The notes beneath the pieces are model-generated. The model did no database searches. It was given only the letters and a program-made list of their open reading frames with translations, and was not told the DNA's origin. The position numbers and the translations under genes are program-made. Shown here piece after piece: positions 52,033-61,744 of a stretch of DNA of 64,000 nucleotides (position 1 is its first letter; every line of letters begins with the position of its first letter). Source of the stretch: a bacterium (GTDB lineage: Bacteria; Planctomycetota; Planctomycetia; Pirellulales; Pirellulaceae); the NCBI GenBank assembly GCA_030430075.1, contig JAUIGN010000002.1:434001-498000 (forward strand), in the 5' to 3' direction.

Positions 52033-55000
52033 GTGAACGTTGTCACGCGCTGGTGGCTGGTGGGCCTGGTTGTTGCGGTCGCGGCATCGGCGCTGCCCTT
52101 TCGCGATGCGGACCACGCGCTCCTCGCCCAAGGGTTTCCGGCAGAGGAGGCGGTGCGCCGGATGACCGTCCCCAAAGGTTTTGCCGTCGATCTGGTCGCC
52201 GCCGAACCGCTCGTGCGCCAGCCTGTCGCAATCGACTTCGATGATCGGGGCCGGCTATGGGTGTTGCAGTACCTGCAGTACCCTAATCCCGCCGGCCTCC
52301 AGCGAGTGTCGGTCGATCGCTACTCGCGGACAACCTATGACCGAGTTCCCTTGCCGCCGCCACACGGCCCGCAAGGGGCGGATCGCTTGACGATCCTGAC
52401 GGATACCGATGGCGACGGCCGTGCCGACCAGGCGAAGGATTTTGTTAGTAATCTGAACCTCGCCACCGGGTTCGCATTCGGTTATGGAGGCGTCTTCGTC
52501 CTACAAACCCCATATCTGCTCTTCTATCCTGACCGCGATGCGGACGACGTCCCGGATGGCGAGCCCACGGTCCTGCTCAGCGGATTCGGTATGGAAGACA
52601 CCAGTTCCCTGGCCAACTCGCTGCTGTGGGGACCGGATGGCTGGCTTTACGGAACCCAGGGCACCAATCTGACCGCCAACATCCGGGGCATCCAATTTGA
52701 ACAGGGCGTCTGGCGTTACCACCCCCAGACGAAACAGTTCGAGCTGTTCTTTGAGGGGGGCAGCAATATGTGGGGCCTGGACTTTGACCGCCATGGCAAC
52801 CTGCTGGCCGGGACCAACTATGGCGGCTATTTGATGTTTCACGGCGTGCAAGGTGGTTACTACCAGAAGTCGTTTGCCAAGCACGGTCAGCTGCACAACC
52901 CCTTTGCATTCGGATACTTCGAACACGTCCCCCACAAGAATTTCCAAGGCGGCCACGTCACCGTCGGTGGTTTTCTCTACCAGGCAGACGCCTTTCCCAG
53001 CCGCTTTCGCGACACGTATATTGCGGTCGATACGCTGGGGCACGCCGTCCGCTGGCACCACGTGCGCCCGGATAAGTCAACGCTCCGCAGTGAAAACGGC
53101 GGCGTGCTGCTGCAGGCGAATGACACCTGGTTTGCACCAAGCGATGCGACGGTCGGCCCCGATGGCGCGGTCTATATTGCGGACTGGTACGACCAGCGGA
53201 CGGCCCATCCCGATCCCGACGCCACCTGGGACCGCAGCAACGGGCGCATCTACCGCTTGCGCGGGGCGGCCGCCCCGCCCGTTCAGGTCGAAGACCCGCA
53301 TTCGCTGACCGACGAACAACTGACGGCATGGCTCCTGGACCGCAACGCTTGGAAGTCACGCCGCGCCCTCCGCATCCTCGCCGAACGGGGCGGCGCACAG
53401 GCTGCCGAGAATCTCGCGCAGGTCCTGAACAATGCGCAAGATCCTCAACACATCCTGCAATTGATCTGGGCGCTGCACAGCCTTGGCCAACTTGACATTC
53501 GCCGGAGCGAGAAGCTGCTTGACCACGGGGACCCCACCGTGAGGGCGTGGATCGTCCGCCTGTTCACGGACGATCTCGAACGCCTGTCGGTCGCTCGGGG
53601 CGGTGAGTCGGCCGCCGAGCATCGACGGATGGTCCGCCGGCTGGTCGACCTCGCTGCGTCGGAGACCAGCCCGGTTGTGCTGCGGCAACTGGCTTCCACT
53701 GCCAAACGCCTCAGCGGCGCCGAGTGCCTTCCGATCGTCGGCCCATTGTCGCGGCGCGGGGACATACAAAGCGACCCGCTGATCCCGCTGCTTACCTGGT
53801 GGGCGGTCGAACGGCATGCCGTCTCATCACTGGACCGGACATTGGCCACGTTCTCGAACTCGGCCGCATGGCAGTCACCGTCGGTCCGCGACGTCATCCT
53901 CGGTCGCCTGATGCGCCGCTACGCGGCCGACGGCAGCCGGCGCGGACTCGAAGCATGCGCCAGCCTGTTGCAAACCGCCCCGAATGCCGACCAGCGGCGC
54001 AGGATGATCGCCGAATTGGACACGGGGCTGCAGATGCTGGGACGCAAGAAGCTGCCTCGGCTGCCGCTTCCGGAATCCGCCCTGGCCATCCAAGCACTGG
54101 CTGACCTGCAAGAGACACCGTCGCGAGTTCCCGCGGTGCCGCCATCGCTGGCCGCAGTGCTGCAGGCGGCTTGGGATGACGCCCCCCGGGATCTCCTGCT
54201 GATCCGCGTCGCGGCGCGGTTGGGCAAGCAAGAGGCCCTCGATCGGGCCGTCTCGCTTGCGGCCGACGGGAAAGCCGCGGAAGCCGACCGGCTGGCCGCG
54301 CTGGCGATCTTGCGCGACCTCAGCGACGAGGCAACGGCGGTCGGTCCGGCCATGCGCCTGCTGGCCGGCATGGAGCCACTCGACATTCGGATGGCCGCGC
54401 TGGAACTGCTGGGCCGGTTTTCCGATCAGCGGATCACCGACCTGGTGCTCGCCGAGTACCCGCGGATGGCGGGCGACTTGCAAAACCGCGCGCGGGCCGT
54501 CCTCTTGGGTCGAGCTGATTCCGCGCTGGCATTCCTGCAGGAAGTCGACCTGGGAACCTTCCCGGCAACCGATATCTCTACGAATGAGTTGAGGCAAGTT
54601 GCTCTGCACGATGACCGACGCATCGAGGCCCTGGTGCAGAAACACTGGGGCAACATTCGAGCCGGTACGCCGGAGGAAAAGCTGGCTGAGATTCGCCGCA
54701 TCAAGAATGACTTGCGGGCGGGTTCGGGGAACATCAACGCGGGGCGAGCCGTGTTTCAAAAGAAATGCGCGGGTTGCCACAAGTTGTTCGGTCGCGGGGA
54801 AGAAATTGGCCCCGACCTGACCAAGGCGAATCGTCAGGACCGCGATTTTCTGCTGGTGAGCATGGTTGATCCCAATGCCCAGATCCGCAAAGAATTTCTC
54901 AGCTACATCGTAGCCACGGAAGACGGCCGCGTTGTCACGGGCCTTCTCGCCGGCGAACGCGCAGCCAGCATCAACCTGCTCGACGCGAAAAACCGGCGGA

Positions 55001-55134
55001 CGACCATCTCCCGAGACGACATCCAGGAGATCCGCGTATCTCCCCTGTCGTTGATGCCGGAAGATGTCCTCGGCGGAATGACCCCACAACAGCTCCGCGA
55101 CCTCATGCGGTTCCTGCAAAGCAACGGCCAGTAA
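52033..55134 (+). CDS. Secreted PVC-type dehydrogenase-like propeller with HEAT repeats and a C-terminal cytochrome c domain
   Basis: 1,033 aa from GTG at 52033 with GAGGGAG upstream; 72 bp of further open frame is ignored. A signal peptide spans about 1-33. The N-terminal half is a soluble dehydrogenase/NHL-type propeller of the Pirellula-Verrucomicrobium group: RRMTVPKGFAVDLVAAEPLV, QPVAIDFDDRGRLWVLQYLQ, LLWGPDGWLYGTQGTNLTAN, GAVYIADWYDQR. The middle (about 420-880) consists of HEAT-like Ala/Leu-rich repeats. The C-terminal 140 residues carry a haem-c motif C912-A-G-C-H916 in FQKKCAGCHKLFGRGEEIGPDLT, with IRKEFLSYIVATEDGRVVTGLL downstream. It is probably a periplasmic oxidoreductase delivering electrons through the haem; the substrate is unknown. 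No operon partner is clear. Confidence 0.88.
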   Translation: MNVVTRWWLVGLVVAVAASALPFRDADHALLAQGFPAEEAVRRMTVPKGFAVDLVAAEPLVRQPVAIDFDDRGRLWVLQYLQYPNPAGLQRVSVDRYSRTTYDRVPLPPPHGPQGADRLTILTDTDGDGRADQAKDFVSNLNLATGFAFGYGGVFVLQTPYLLFYPDRDADDVPDGEPTVLLSGFGMEDTSSLANSLLWGPDGWLYGTQGTNLTANIRGIQFEQGVWRYHPQTKQFELFFEGGSNMWGLDFDRHGNLLAGTNYGGYLMFHGVQGGYYQKSFAKHGQLHNPFAFGYFEHVPHKNFQGGHVTVGGFLYQADAFPSRFRDTYIAVDTLGHAVRWHHVRPDKSTLRSENGGVLLQANDTWFAPSDATVGPDGAVYIADWYDQRTAHPDPDATWDRSNGRIYRLRGAAAPPVQVEDPHSLTDEQLTAWLLDRNAWKSRRALRILAERGGAQAAENLAQVLNNAQDPQHILQLIWALHSLGQLDIRRSEKLLDHGDPTVRAWIVRLFTDDLERLSVARGGESAAEHRRMVRRLVDLAASETSPVVLRQLASTAKRLSGAECLPIVGPLSRRGDIQSDPLIPLLTWWAVERHAVSSLDRTLATFSNSAAWQSPSVRDVILGRLMRRYAADGSRRGLEACASLLQTAPNADQRRRMIAELDTGLQMLGRKKLPRLPLPESALAIQALADLQETPSRVPAVPPSLAAVLQAAWDDAPRDLLLIRVAARLGKQEALDRAVSLAADGKAAEADRLAALAILRDLSDEATAVGPAMRLLAGMEPLDIRMAALELLGRFSDQRITDLVLAEYPRMAGDLQNRARAVLLGRADSALAFLQEVDLGTFPATDISTNELRQVALHDDRRIEALVQKHWGNIRAGTPEEKLAEIRRIKNDLRAGSGNINAGRAVFQKKCAGCHKLFGRGEEIGPDLTKANRQDRDFLLVSMVDPNAQIRKEFLSYIVATEDGRVVTGLLAGERAASINLLDAKNRRTTISRDDIQEIRVSPLSLMPEDVLGGMTPQQLRDLMRFLQSNGQ

Positions 55135-55204
55135 AGCCGCCAGGGGATGAGCCAAGGGTGGAAGACGACTTCGGCCATTCACACCCAGCCACCAAACGCT
55201 TCAG

Positions 55205-55277
55205 TTCCGTACGTCCTGCTGTGCATGACATTTTCTGTAAATATCCCATTCCGCAGGTCCTGCTGTGCATGACAATT
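55205..55277 (+). repeat. Two near-identical 29-bp direct repeats 44 bp apart (start to start)
   Basis: Both copies run TTCCG..GTCCTGCTGTGCATGACA then TTT or ATT, differing at four positions, with an 18-bp identical core (GTCCTGCTGTGCATGACA). The 44-bp period is near four helical turns, which would place both cores on the same DNA face. Confidence 0.8.
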
Positions 55278-55543
55278 CCCCCGGTTCCCCAGCGTTCCGT
55301 TAGCTCGTCCATCGCCACCACTGAAGGTGGACGCGCAACGGCTGATGAGTCGTCCGAGATCTGATTCTGGCTCCGCGGCATGCCGGCACCGGTGCATCCC
55401 GTGATCTGACCCAACAATTCGTCGACCACCGAATGGACGCCTTCACGTATCGTCCGCAACGCGGCACCGCGCGGCACCTGCACCTTTCCCGCGGAGCGGA
55501 GGGCGGGTATTGTGGAGCCAGAATCGTCGATCGACCCTTGGAT

Positions 55544-55549
55544 GGAGGG
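55544..55549 (+). promoter_or_regulatory. Shine-Dalgarno site deciding the lipoprotein start
   Basis: GGAGGG lies seven bases before the GTG at 55557; the ATG at 55542 overlaps it, so GTG is preferred. Confidence 0.5.
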
Positions 55550-55556
55550 CCAACAG

Positions 55557-56024
55557 GTGCTGCCAAGACTTACCCACGACCTTGTGTTGCTTTCGGTCGT
55601 GACACTAACGCTTGGCTTGTCCGCGTGCGGAGGCCGGGTCGATGTCGGAAGCGGCTACGGGCCGGTCACGCGGGAGCTGCTGATCGGCGCGGAATACCAT
55701 CATCCCACCGGCGGCAAGTACGGCCACCTGGATTGGGATTTTCGCGAGACCGAGTTTCGGCTCACGACCGACGCGGACGCATTGCCGCCGGCGCTAGTCG
55801 AGGCGATCGCCGGCACCGACGAACCGGCACGAGAAGTGACCGGCGAATGGGAGCTTGCCGGCGAAACGTTGACCTTCTCCAACATAACGCTGGACCGGAC
55901 GACCGAATTCGCGGGACAAACCACCGCGCGCATTTTCTTTACGGGTGTGATCCGCATCCAGATTGCCGGGACCCAGTACGTCTTCAACCAGGCCCGACCA
56001 GACCAGACCAGCGATTCCGAATAG
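55557..56024 (+). CDS. Small lipoprotein of unknown function
   Basis: 155 aa from the GTG at 55557. The signal peptide (VLLSVVTLTLGL) ends in a lipobox LSAC followed by GG, so the mature protein is probably lipid-anchored. The remainder is beta-rich and acidic, with EWELAGETLTFSNITLDR and ARIFFTGVIRIQIAGTQYVFNQ. It looks like a beta-sandwich or lipocalin-like small domain, but no family is recognised. A different frame over this interval belongs to the long spurious extension of the next gene. The next gene begins 56 bp downstream, so the two may be co-transcribed. Confidence 0.7.
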   Translation: MLPRLTHDLVLLSVVTLTLGLSACGGRVDVGSGYGPVTRELLIGAEYHHPTGGKYGHLDWDFRETEFRLTTDADALPPALVEAIAGTDEPAREVTGEWELAGETLTFSNITLDRTTEFAGQTTARIFFTGVIRIQIAGTQYVFNQARPDQTSDSE

Positions 56025-56080
56025 GCCGTGGCCCGAGTGCGCGCTGCGGCATTCGTTACAACACAAGAGAGGAAAGACTC

Positions 56081-57718
56081 GTGCGACCGATCGCCCGCCA
56101 CCTTGTCGCCGTCGTCGCCGTCGTCGCCGCGTTGCTTGCCTTACCAGGCAACGTCATCCGCAGTGACGATTCGCCGCAACTTGGCGATCTGAGCTTCCCC
56201 ACATCGGGACCGCCCGCCGCACAACCACGGTTTCTACTTGGTGTCAAACTACTCCATAACTTCGAATACGAAGAGGCACAGTCGGTTTTTCGCGATTGTC
56301 AGCGCATGGCCCCCGGCTTCGTCATGGCGTATTGGGGCGAGGCCATGTGCTTCAACCATCCGCTCTGGGGCGAACAGGACCTGGACGCGGGAAGAGCCGT
56401 CTTGCGGCGACTCGAATCGGCACCAACCGCGCCGCGTGACCGACGTGAAGCTGGATTTCTGAAGGCCGTCAGGGCATTGTTTAGCGAAGCCCCGAAAGCA
56501 GAACGCAATCAGCGTTACCTGGCCGCGATGAAGGCCCTGGCTGGCGAATTCCCTGAAGATCGTGAAGTTCGCTGCTTCTATGCGCTGGCCCTGTTGGGTA
56601 CCTGTAACGGGAGTCGCGAGGCGCGAACGTACATGCGTGCGGCGGGCATACTGGAAGACCTGTATCTCGAGAACCGCCAGCATCCGGGCGTCCTGCATTA
56701 TTTGATTCACTGCTACGACGATCCCGTCCACGCGCCGCTCGGGTTGCGAGCGGCGCGGACCTACGGCTCGATCGCCAACAACTCGGCACATGCCAAACAC
56801 ATGCCGGCACACATCTACCTGCCGCTGGGGATGTGGGACGAGATGATCGCGGCCAATGTTGCCGCCTGGGAGGCCGGACAGCAACGGCTCCGCCGCCTGG
56901 ACCTTGCCGCGGGGCACCATGACCTTCATGCGCTGCATGCGTTGCAGTGGTTACAGTACGGCTACTTGCAGACGGGCGACGACGCGATGGCGCTGCGGCA
57001 ACTGCGGACCATGGCGGAGATCCATGACCACCATCCCACCGCGATGACCAAGTGGTATTTCGCCTTGATGCGCGCGGACTACGTGACGAACGCGGTCGAC
57101 TGGCAGGCTGCGGACATGAGGATTGACATGGCGGGCGTCGAGTTATCCGCGGCGGCCAGCGATCAATTCGCCTGGGGGCTGGCGGCGATCCGGTCGGACA
57201 AGACGGGCGCGGAGCGGGCCCTCCAACGGATTGTCGAACTACGTACGGCAGCGGAAATCAACGTCAAGAAACCGGCCCATCACCATTCAAGTTATTTCGA
57301 AGGTGTGTACCCCACCAGCATCCGCATTGCCAGGATCCTCGAGACACAACTTGAAGCCCTGATCTTTCTGGCCGACGGCGAAACCCGCCGCGCGATCACC
57401 CGCCTGGAAGATGCCGTTTCCGCCGAGCAACGCCTGGCGGTCGGCTACGGGCCGCCGATGCCGGTCAAACCGTCCCATGAACTGTTGGGCGACGTCCTGC
57501 TAAATCTGGGCAGGCACGAGGAAGCGGAACAGCAGTTCCAGGCATCGCTGCGAAGAACTCCACGTCGCATTGCGTCCCTGGCAGGACTTGCCGAAGCGGC
57601 CAGACGGCGGAACAACGACACCATCCTCACCGATGCAAACCAGCAGATTCGCGAAGTGCTCGGTGACAACTCACCTCCGCGGTTGTGGCGCGATTTACCT
57701 CGAGGGCAGGCGCGTTGA
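56081..57718 (+). CDS. Exported TPR-type protein with conserved His motifs
   Basis: 545 aa from GTG at 56081 (GAGAGG nine bases upstream); 648 bp of upstream frame overlaps the lipoprotein gene and is discarded. A signal peptide spans about 1-27 (HLVAVVAVVAALLALPGNVI). Helical repeats follow: LLHNFEYEEAQSVFRDCQRM, AYWGEAMCFNHPLWGEQDL, LALLGTCNGSREARTYMRAA and, near the end, LNLGRHEEAEQQFQASLRRT. Two His-rich stretches stand out between repeats: HYLIHCYDDPVH and HAKHMPAHIYLPLGMWDEM. They recur, as I recall, in a wider family of secreted TPR proteins and could coordinate a metal, but this is inference. It may act with the upstream lipoprotein. Confidence 0.8.
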   Translation: MRPIARHLVAVVAVVAALLALPGNVIRSDDSPQLGDLSFPTSGPPAAQPRFLLGVKLLHNFEYEEAQSVFRDCQRMAPGFVMAYWGEAMCFNHPLWGEQDLDAGRAVLRRLESAPTAPRDRREAGFLKAVRALFSEAPKAERNQRYLAAMKALAGEFPEDREVRCFYALALLGTCNGSREARTYMRAAGILEDLYLENRQHPGVLHYLIHCYDDPVHAPLGLRAARTYGSIANNSAHAKHMPAHIYLPLGMWDEMIAANVAAWEAGQQRLRRLDLAAGHHDLHALHALQWLQYGYLQTGDDAMALRQLRTMAEIHDHHPTAMTKWYFALMRADYVTNAVDWQAADMRIDMAGVELSAAASDQFAWGLAAIRSDKTGAERALQRIVELRTAAEINVKKPAHHHSSYFEGVYPTSIRIARILETQLEALIFLADGETRRAITRLEDAVSAEQRLAVGYGPPMPVKPSHELLGDVLLNLGRHEEAEQQFQASLRRTPRRIASLAGLAEAARRRNNDTILTDANQQIREVLGDNSPPRLWRDLPRGQAR

Positions 57719-57812
57719 TGCGTTCCGCGGCCGCCAATCGCCGGCGCCCGCCGGCCGTCGTGGAGGACCGCTAAGGCCGCAGGGGACGTTGGCCGTCACC
57801 GGCGACGTTGAC

Positions 57813-60800
57813 TCACACGTCGATCGTCACCAGCAGGTCCCCCGTCTCGACCTGTGTACCGGGATGAACGTGGATGGCGGCGACTTTGCCGGCCGACTCG
57901 GCGGTCACGGCGGTCTGCATCTTCATCGCCTCCAAGGTCATCAACTTCTGGCCGGGAGCAACTTCGTCTCCTTCGTGAACGGCCACGTTGAACACCATCC
58001 CCGGCATCGTGGCGCCAACATGGCCCGGCTGATTGGGGTCCGCCTTGGGGTGCAGTGGCGCGTCCGGCTCGAACTCCGCGTCGATCACGGAGACTTCGCG
58101 GGGCTGCCCGTTAAGCTCGAAGAAAACGGTCCGGTTGCCGTCTTCGTGCGGTTCGCTGACGGTCAGGAAGCGAATGATGAGTGTCTTGCCCGGTTCGATA
58201 TCAACGGCGATCTCTTCGTTCGGCTCCAGCCCGTACAGGAAGGCCGGCGTCGGCAGCACGCTGGTATCCGTAAACCGCTTCTGGTGTTTGGCAAAATCGG
58301 TAAAGACCTGTGGATAGAGCAATTGCGAAACGACTTCTCGGTTGGAAGGTTGACGGTCCAATGTTTCCCGCAGCTTGGCCGCCGTTGCTTCGAAGTCGGC
58401 CGGTGGCATGCTGGCACCGGGACGGCCGCGCAGGGGCTTTTCGCCGCGAAGAATTTTGTCGCGGACCTTGCGCGGAAAGCCTCCGACCGCCTGCCCCATG
58501 TTCCCCCGCACCAGGTCGATTACCGATTGGGGGAACGCCAGGTCACGCTCTGTCGCCAGAACATCGTCGGCCGACATGTCGTTGGCGATCAAGAACAAGG
58601 CCAGATCGCCAACGGCTTTGGAGGTCGGTGTCACTTTGACGATGTCACCCAGCAACTGGTTAACGTCCGCGTAGACCTTGCAAACCTCGCTCCAGCGATC
58701 CGCCAACCCGAGTGCCCGGGCCTGCTGGAACAGGTTGGTGTATTGACCACCGGGCATCTCGTGCTGGTAGAGATCGGCGCCCGCCGGCAGGACGGGGCTT
58801 TCGAACGGGGTGTAGAATTCGCGCACCGCCCGCCAATATTCGGCCAGCGAATCAAGATGATCAGCGGACAGCCCGGTGTCGCGTTTGCTGAACCGCAGCG
58901 CCTCGACCACGGTATTCATGTTCGGCTGAGACGTGCCGCCGGACAACGGCGCCATGGCGGCATCGGCGATATCGAGCCCCACGTCGGAGGCCTCGAGGAT
59001 GGAGGCTGCCTGGATGCCGCCCGTGTCGTGCGTGTGAAAGTGAATCGGGATGCCGATCTCGCTCCGCAATGTCTTGACGAGCATCTCCGCGGCCCGTGGC
59101 TTGCACAATCCGGCCATATCCTTGATGGCCAGAATGTGGGCCCCCATGCTTTCGAGTTCCCGGGCCATGTTGACATAGTACTCCAGGTCGTACTTGTCAC
59201 GATTCGGATTCGTGATGTCGCCCGTGTAGCAGATCGTTGCTTCGCAAATCGCGCCGCTCTTGAGCACGGCGTTCATCGCCACCCGCATGTTCGCCACGCC
59301 GTTGAGGGCATCGAAGACACGAAACACGTCGATGCCCGCATCGGCCGCCTCGGCCACAAACGCCTTGACAACGTTGTCGGGATAATTCGTATAGCCGACC
59401 GCGTTCGACGCTCGCAACAACATCTGAAAAAGGATGTTCGGCACGCGTTCACGAAGTTCGCTCAACCGTTGCCAGGGGCATTCCTTGAGGAACCGCATCG
59501 ACGTGTCGAAGGTCGCCCCGCCCCACATTTCCAACGAAAACAACTCCGGGTTCAGCCGCGCATAGGCCTCCGCCACCTGCAGCAGATCGTACGTTCGCAA
59601 CCGCGTGGCCAGAAGCGACTGGTGGGCATCGCGAAACGTCGTGTCGGTGATCAACAATGGTTTGTGGCGTCGTATCCACTGGGCAAATTTCTCCGGCCCC
59701 AGCTTCTGGAGCCGTTGCCGCATGCCGTCTGGAATGGGCACGGTCACGTCCGTTGCCGGTACGACAGCCGGCACGCGCCGGGAGGCAACCGGGCGATCCT
59801 TGACCAACGGGTTTCCGTTGACGATGGTCTCCGCCAGATAGGTCAGCAGCTTGGTGGCCCGGTCGCGACGCTTGGGAAAGTCGAACAGGGCCGGTGTTTC
59901 GTCGATGAAGTTGGTCGTGCAGTTGCCCTCCATGAACGTGGGATGCATCACCAGCTTCAACAGGAAGGGGATGTTGGTCTTCACGCCCCGGACGCGGAAC
60001 TCCTGCAAACAACGCTCCATCCGATGGGCGGCGTCGTGAAACTTGCGGGCCCAGGCGGTGACCTTGACCAGCAGCGAGTCATAAAAGGGTTGTACGACCG
60101 CCCCGGAAAATGCCGTTCCCGCGTCGAGCCGAATTCCCATGCCGCTGGCCGACCGGTAGTGCGTCATCCGGCCGTAATCCGGCATGAAGCGGTTGGCCGG
60201 GTCTTCCGTGGTGACGCGGCACTGGATGGCAAAACCGTGCGTGGCGATGACGTCCTGGCTGGGCAAGTCAATGCTGGGATCGCCCAGCGGCACACCCTGG
60301 GCGATTTGAAGCTGCGCTTTGATCAGGTCGACGCCGGTCACCTGCTCGGTCACCGTATGTTCGACCTGGATCCGCGGGTTGACTTCGATGAAGTAGAATT
60401 TGTTCGTGTCGGCGTCGAGCAGAAATTCGACCGTGCCGGCCGCCGAGTAGTTGACCTTCCGTCCGATCGCCAGCGCGGCGTCGCACATCGCCTGGCGGAC
60501 CTGCGGATCGAGCTGCGGGGCGGGCGCGATTTCGACAACCTTCTGGTGGCGGCGCTGGACGGAACAGTCCCGCTCGTAGAGGTGCACCAACGCGCCGTGC
60601 CGGTCGCCGAGCAACTGGACTTCGATATGACGCGCCCGCTCGATGAACTTCTCCACGAAAATGTCCGGGCTGCCGAACGCGGCAATCGACTCCCGTCGCG
60701 CCTGCTCATAAGCCGACTCAAACTCGGATTCCTCGCGAACGACGCGCATCCCGCGTCCGCCACCGCCGTGGGCCGCCTTGAGAATGACCGGGAACCCGGC

Positions 60801-61268
60801 CTTCGCCGCCAACTTGCGTCCCTGACCGGCATCCTCAATCGCGGTGTTGCTGCCGCCCAGAACCGGCACATCAGCGAGCTCTGCCAGCTTCCGCGCAGAG
60901 ATCTTGTCGCCCAGTTGCTTGAGCGTCTCGACACGAGGCCCAACAAATGTGATCCCGGCGTCTTCGCAAGCCTGCGCAAACTGCGGGTTCTCCGAAAGAA
61001 AACCGTAGCCCGGATGCACGGCGTCGATCTTACGCTTCTTGGCCAACGCAATGATCGCCGGGATATCGAGGTAGGCCTGAATCGGTTCGCCCGGAGACCC
61101 GGTCAAATACGCCTCGTCCGCCTTGAAGCGGTGCAGCGCGTAACTGTCCTCGGCGGAATAGATGGCAACCGTCCGGATCCCCAACTCATGGGCACTACGG
61201 CAGATGCGGATGGCAATTTCACCACGATTGGCGACTAGCAGTCTGTTGATCTTTTTCATGGCGACCAT
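57813..61268 (-). CDS. pyc: Pyruvate carboxylase
   Basis: 1,151 aa, the usual length of single-chain pyruvate carboxylase. It converts pyruvate, bicarbonate and ATP to oxaloacetate, replenishing the TCA cycle in the cytoplasm. Residues 1-460 are the biotin carboxylase/ATP-grasp part: LLVANRGEIAIRICR, VHPGYGFLSEN, KAAHGGGGRGMRVV, FIEVNPRIQVEHTVTE. The carboxyltransferase (about 540-815) has DTTFRDAHQSLLATR, LEMWGGATFD and FHTHDTGG. The allosteric/PC-type region is at about 830-1000. The C-terminal biotinyl domain carries LEAMKMQT with biotin lysine K1116. ATG at 61268 or 61259 is possible. It is convergent with the TPR gene (94 bp) and separated from purK by 476 bp. Confidence 0.96.
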   Translation of the reverse strand: MVAMKKINRLLVANRGEIAIRICRSAHELGIRTVAIYSAEDSYALHRFKADEAYLTGSPGEPIQAYLDIPAIIALAKKRKIDAVHPGYGFLSENPQFAQACEDAGITFVGPRVETLKQLGDKISARKLAELADVPVLGGSNTAIEDAGQGRKLAAKAGFPVILKAAHGGGGRGMRVVREESEFESAYEQARRESIAAFGSPDIFVEKFIERARHIEVQLLGDRHGALVHLYERDCSVQRRHQKVVEIAPAPQLDPQVRQAMCDAALAIGRKVNYSAAGTVEFLLDADTNKFYFIEVNPRIQVEHTVTEQVTGVDLIKAQLQIAQGVPLGDPSIDLPSQDVIATHGFAIQCRVTTEDPANRFMPDYGRMTHYRSASGMGIRLDAGTAFSGAVVQPFYDSLLVKVTAWARKFHDAAHRMERCLQEFRVRGVKTNIPFLLKLVMHPTFMEGNCTTNFIDETPALFDFPKRRDRATKLLTYLAETIVNGNPLVKDRPVASRRVPAVVPATDVTVPIPDGMRQRLQKLGPEKFAQWIRRHKPLLITDTTFRDAHQSLLATRLRTYDLLQVAEAYARLNPELFSLEMWGGATFDTSMRFLKECPWQRLSELRERVPNILFQMLLRASNAVGYTNYPDNVVKAFVAEAADAGIDVFRVFDALNGVANMRVAMNAVLKSGAICEATICYTGDITNPNRDKYDLEYYVNMARELESMGAHILAIKDMAGLCKPRAAEMLVKTLRSEIGIPIHFHTHDTGGIQAASILEASDVGLDIADAAMAPLSGGTSQPNMNTVVEALRFSKRDTGLSADHLDSLAEYWRAVREFYTPFESPVLPAGADLYQHEMPGGQYTNLFQQARALGLADRWSEVCKVYADVNQLLGDIVKVTPTSKAVGDLALFLIANDMSADDVLATERDLAFPQSVIDLVRGNMGQAVGGFPRKVRDKILRGEKPLRGRPGASMPPADFEATAAKLRETLDRQPSNREVVSQLLYPQVFTDFAKHQKRFTDTSVLPTPAFLYGLEPNEEIAVDIEPGKTLIIRFLTVSEPHEDGNRTVFFELNGQPREVSVIDAEFEPDAPLHPKADPNQPGHVGATMPGMVFNVAVHEGDEVAPGQKLMTLEAMKMQTAVTAESAGKVAAIHVHPGTQVETGDLLVTIDV

Positions 61269-61744
61269 CGTCGTTCCGGAATGCGAAGTGATGTAGTGAT
61301 GTGATGTAATGAGTCTGCGCCGGGTCTCGTTGGCAACGATGCGCGGCCGCGCTGGGCCGTCAATCCGTCAGACACTCACTGTCAACCGGCGGCAACCGGC
61401 CAGCCGCAGGCGACCGCGGGCGGCACAGGCCCAACTACCGCTTCGGTTCGATATGGAGTCTGGACTGGCATTCTCTTGAATGGCTCACGGGGCGACGAGA
61501 CGGAATTCCGCTGCGACCCGTACGACCTGATCGCGTACGACAGGCACGGGTTGGTCGAGCCTCGCAGACCATCCGCATTCTCACGGATCCTGCCGGCAAT
61601 CGGCTGACCGGACCAGTAAAGCTCCGCATTCTAGCCGCTGGTCCGCCCTTCGTAAATTCGGCCATGCAGTGAACCACCGCACGGTTTACCATCGATCGCG
61701 ATTCGCCGCAGCGCAGACCTCGCTCGGACACCCGCTGCTTGTTT
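61269..61744. other. Intergenic region between pyc and purK
   Basis: 476 bp without a convincing gene (a 98-aa Arg/Ser-rich frame on the minus strand is rejected). Near the pyc start, 61288-61313 is a small purine-pyrimidine microrepeat (GTGATGTA-like units). A short perfect stem TCGTT-GGC-AACGA is at 61327-61339. The pyc promoter is expected here; no consensus stands out. Confidence 0.5.
61288..61313. repeat. Short GTGATGTA-like microrepeat upstream of pyc
   Basis: GTGATGTA, GTGATGT and GATGTAATG follow one another within 26 bp, about 20 bp upstream of the pyc ATG. Read on the pyc strand this is ACATCAC-like, three times. It could be a leader or operator feature, or slippage. Confidence 0.4.

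Larger units (their letters stand above)
55135..55556. other. Intergenic region with a 29-bp direct repeat
   Basis: 422 bp between the dehydrogenase-cytochrome gene and the small lipoprotein gene. The only clear structure is a direct repeat of about 29 bp (55205-55233 and 55249-55277). The short frames in it are not protein-like. Confidence 0.55.

Noticed and set aside
53875..55182. 435-codon minus-strand frame
   Set aside because: Opposite the dehydrogenase-cytochrome gene, whose CAGCH motif and domains are clear.
55205..55277. CRISPR remnant
   Set aside because: Only two copies, imperfect, with a 15-bp gap and no cas genes.
55433..56080. 216-residue N-terminal extension of the TPR protein
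   Set aside because: It overlaps the lipoprotein gene in another frame, is Arg/His/Gly-rich, and the GTG at 56081 has both a ribosome site and a signal peptide.
57570..61238. 1,222-codon plus-strand frame
   Set aside because: It is opposite pyruvate carboxylase, which has all family motifs; the antisense product has none.
61435..61731. 98-aa minus-strand ORF between pyc and purK
   Set aside because: Arg/Ser-rich composition, no ribosome site or motif; treated as noncoding.
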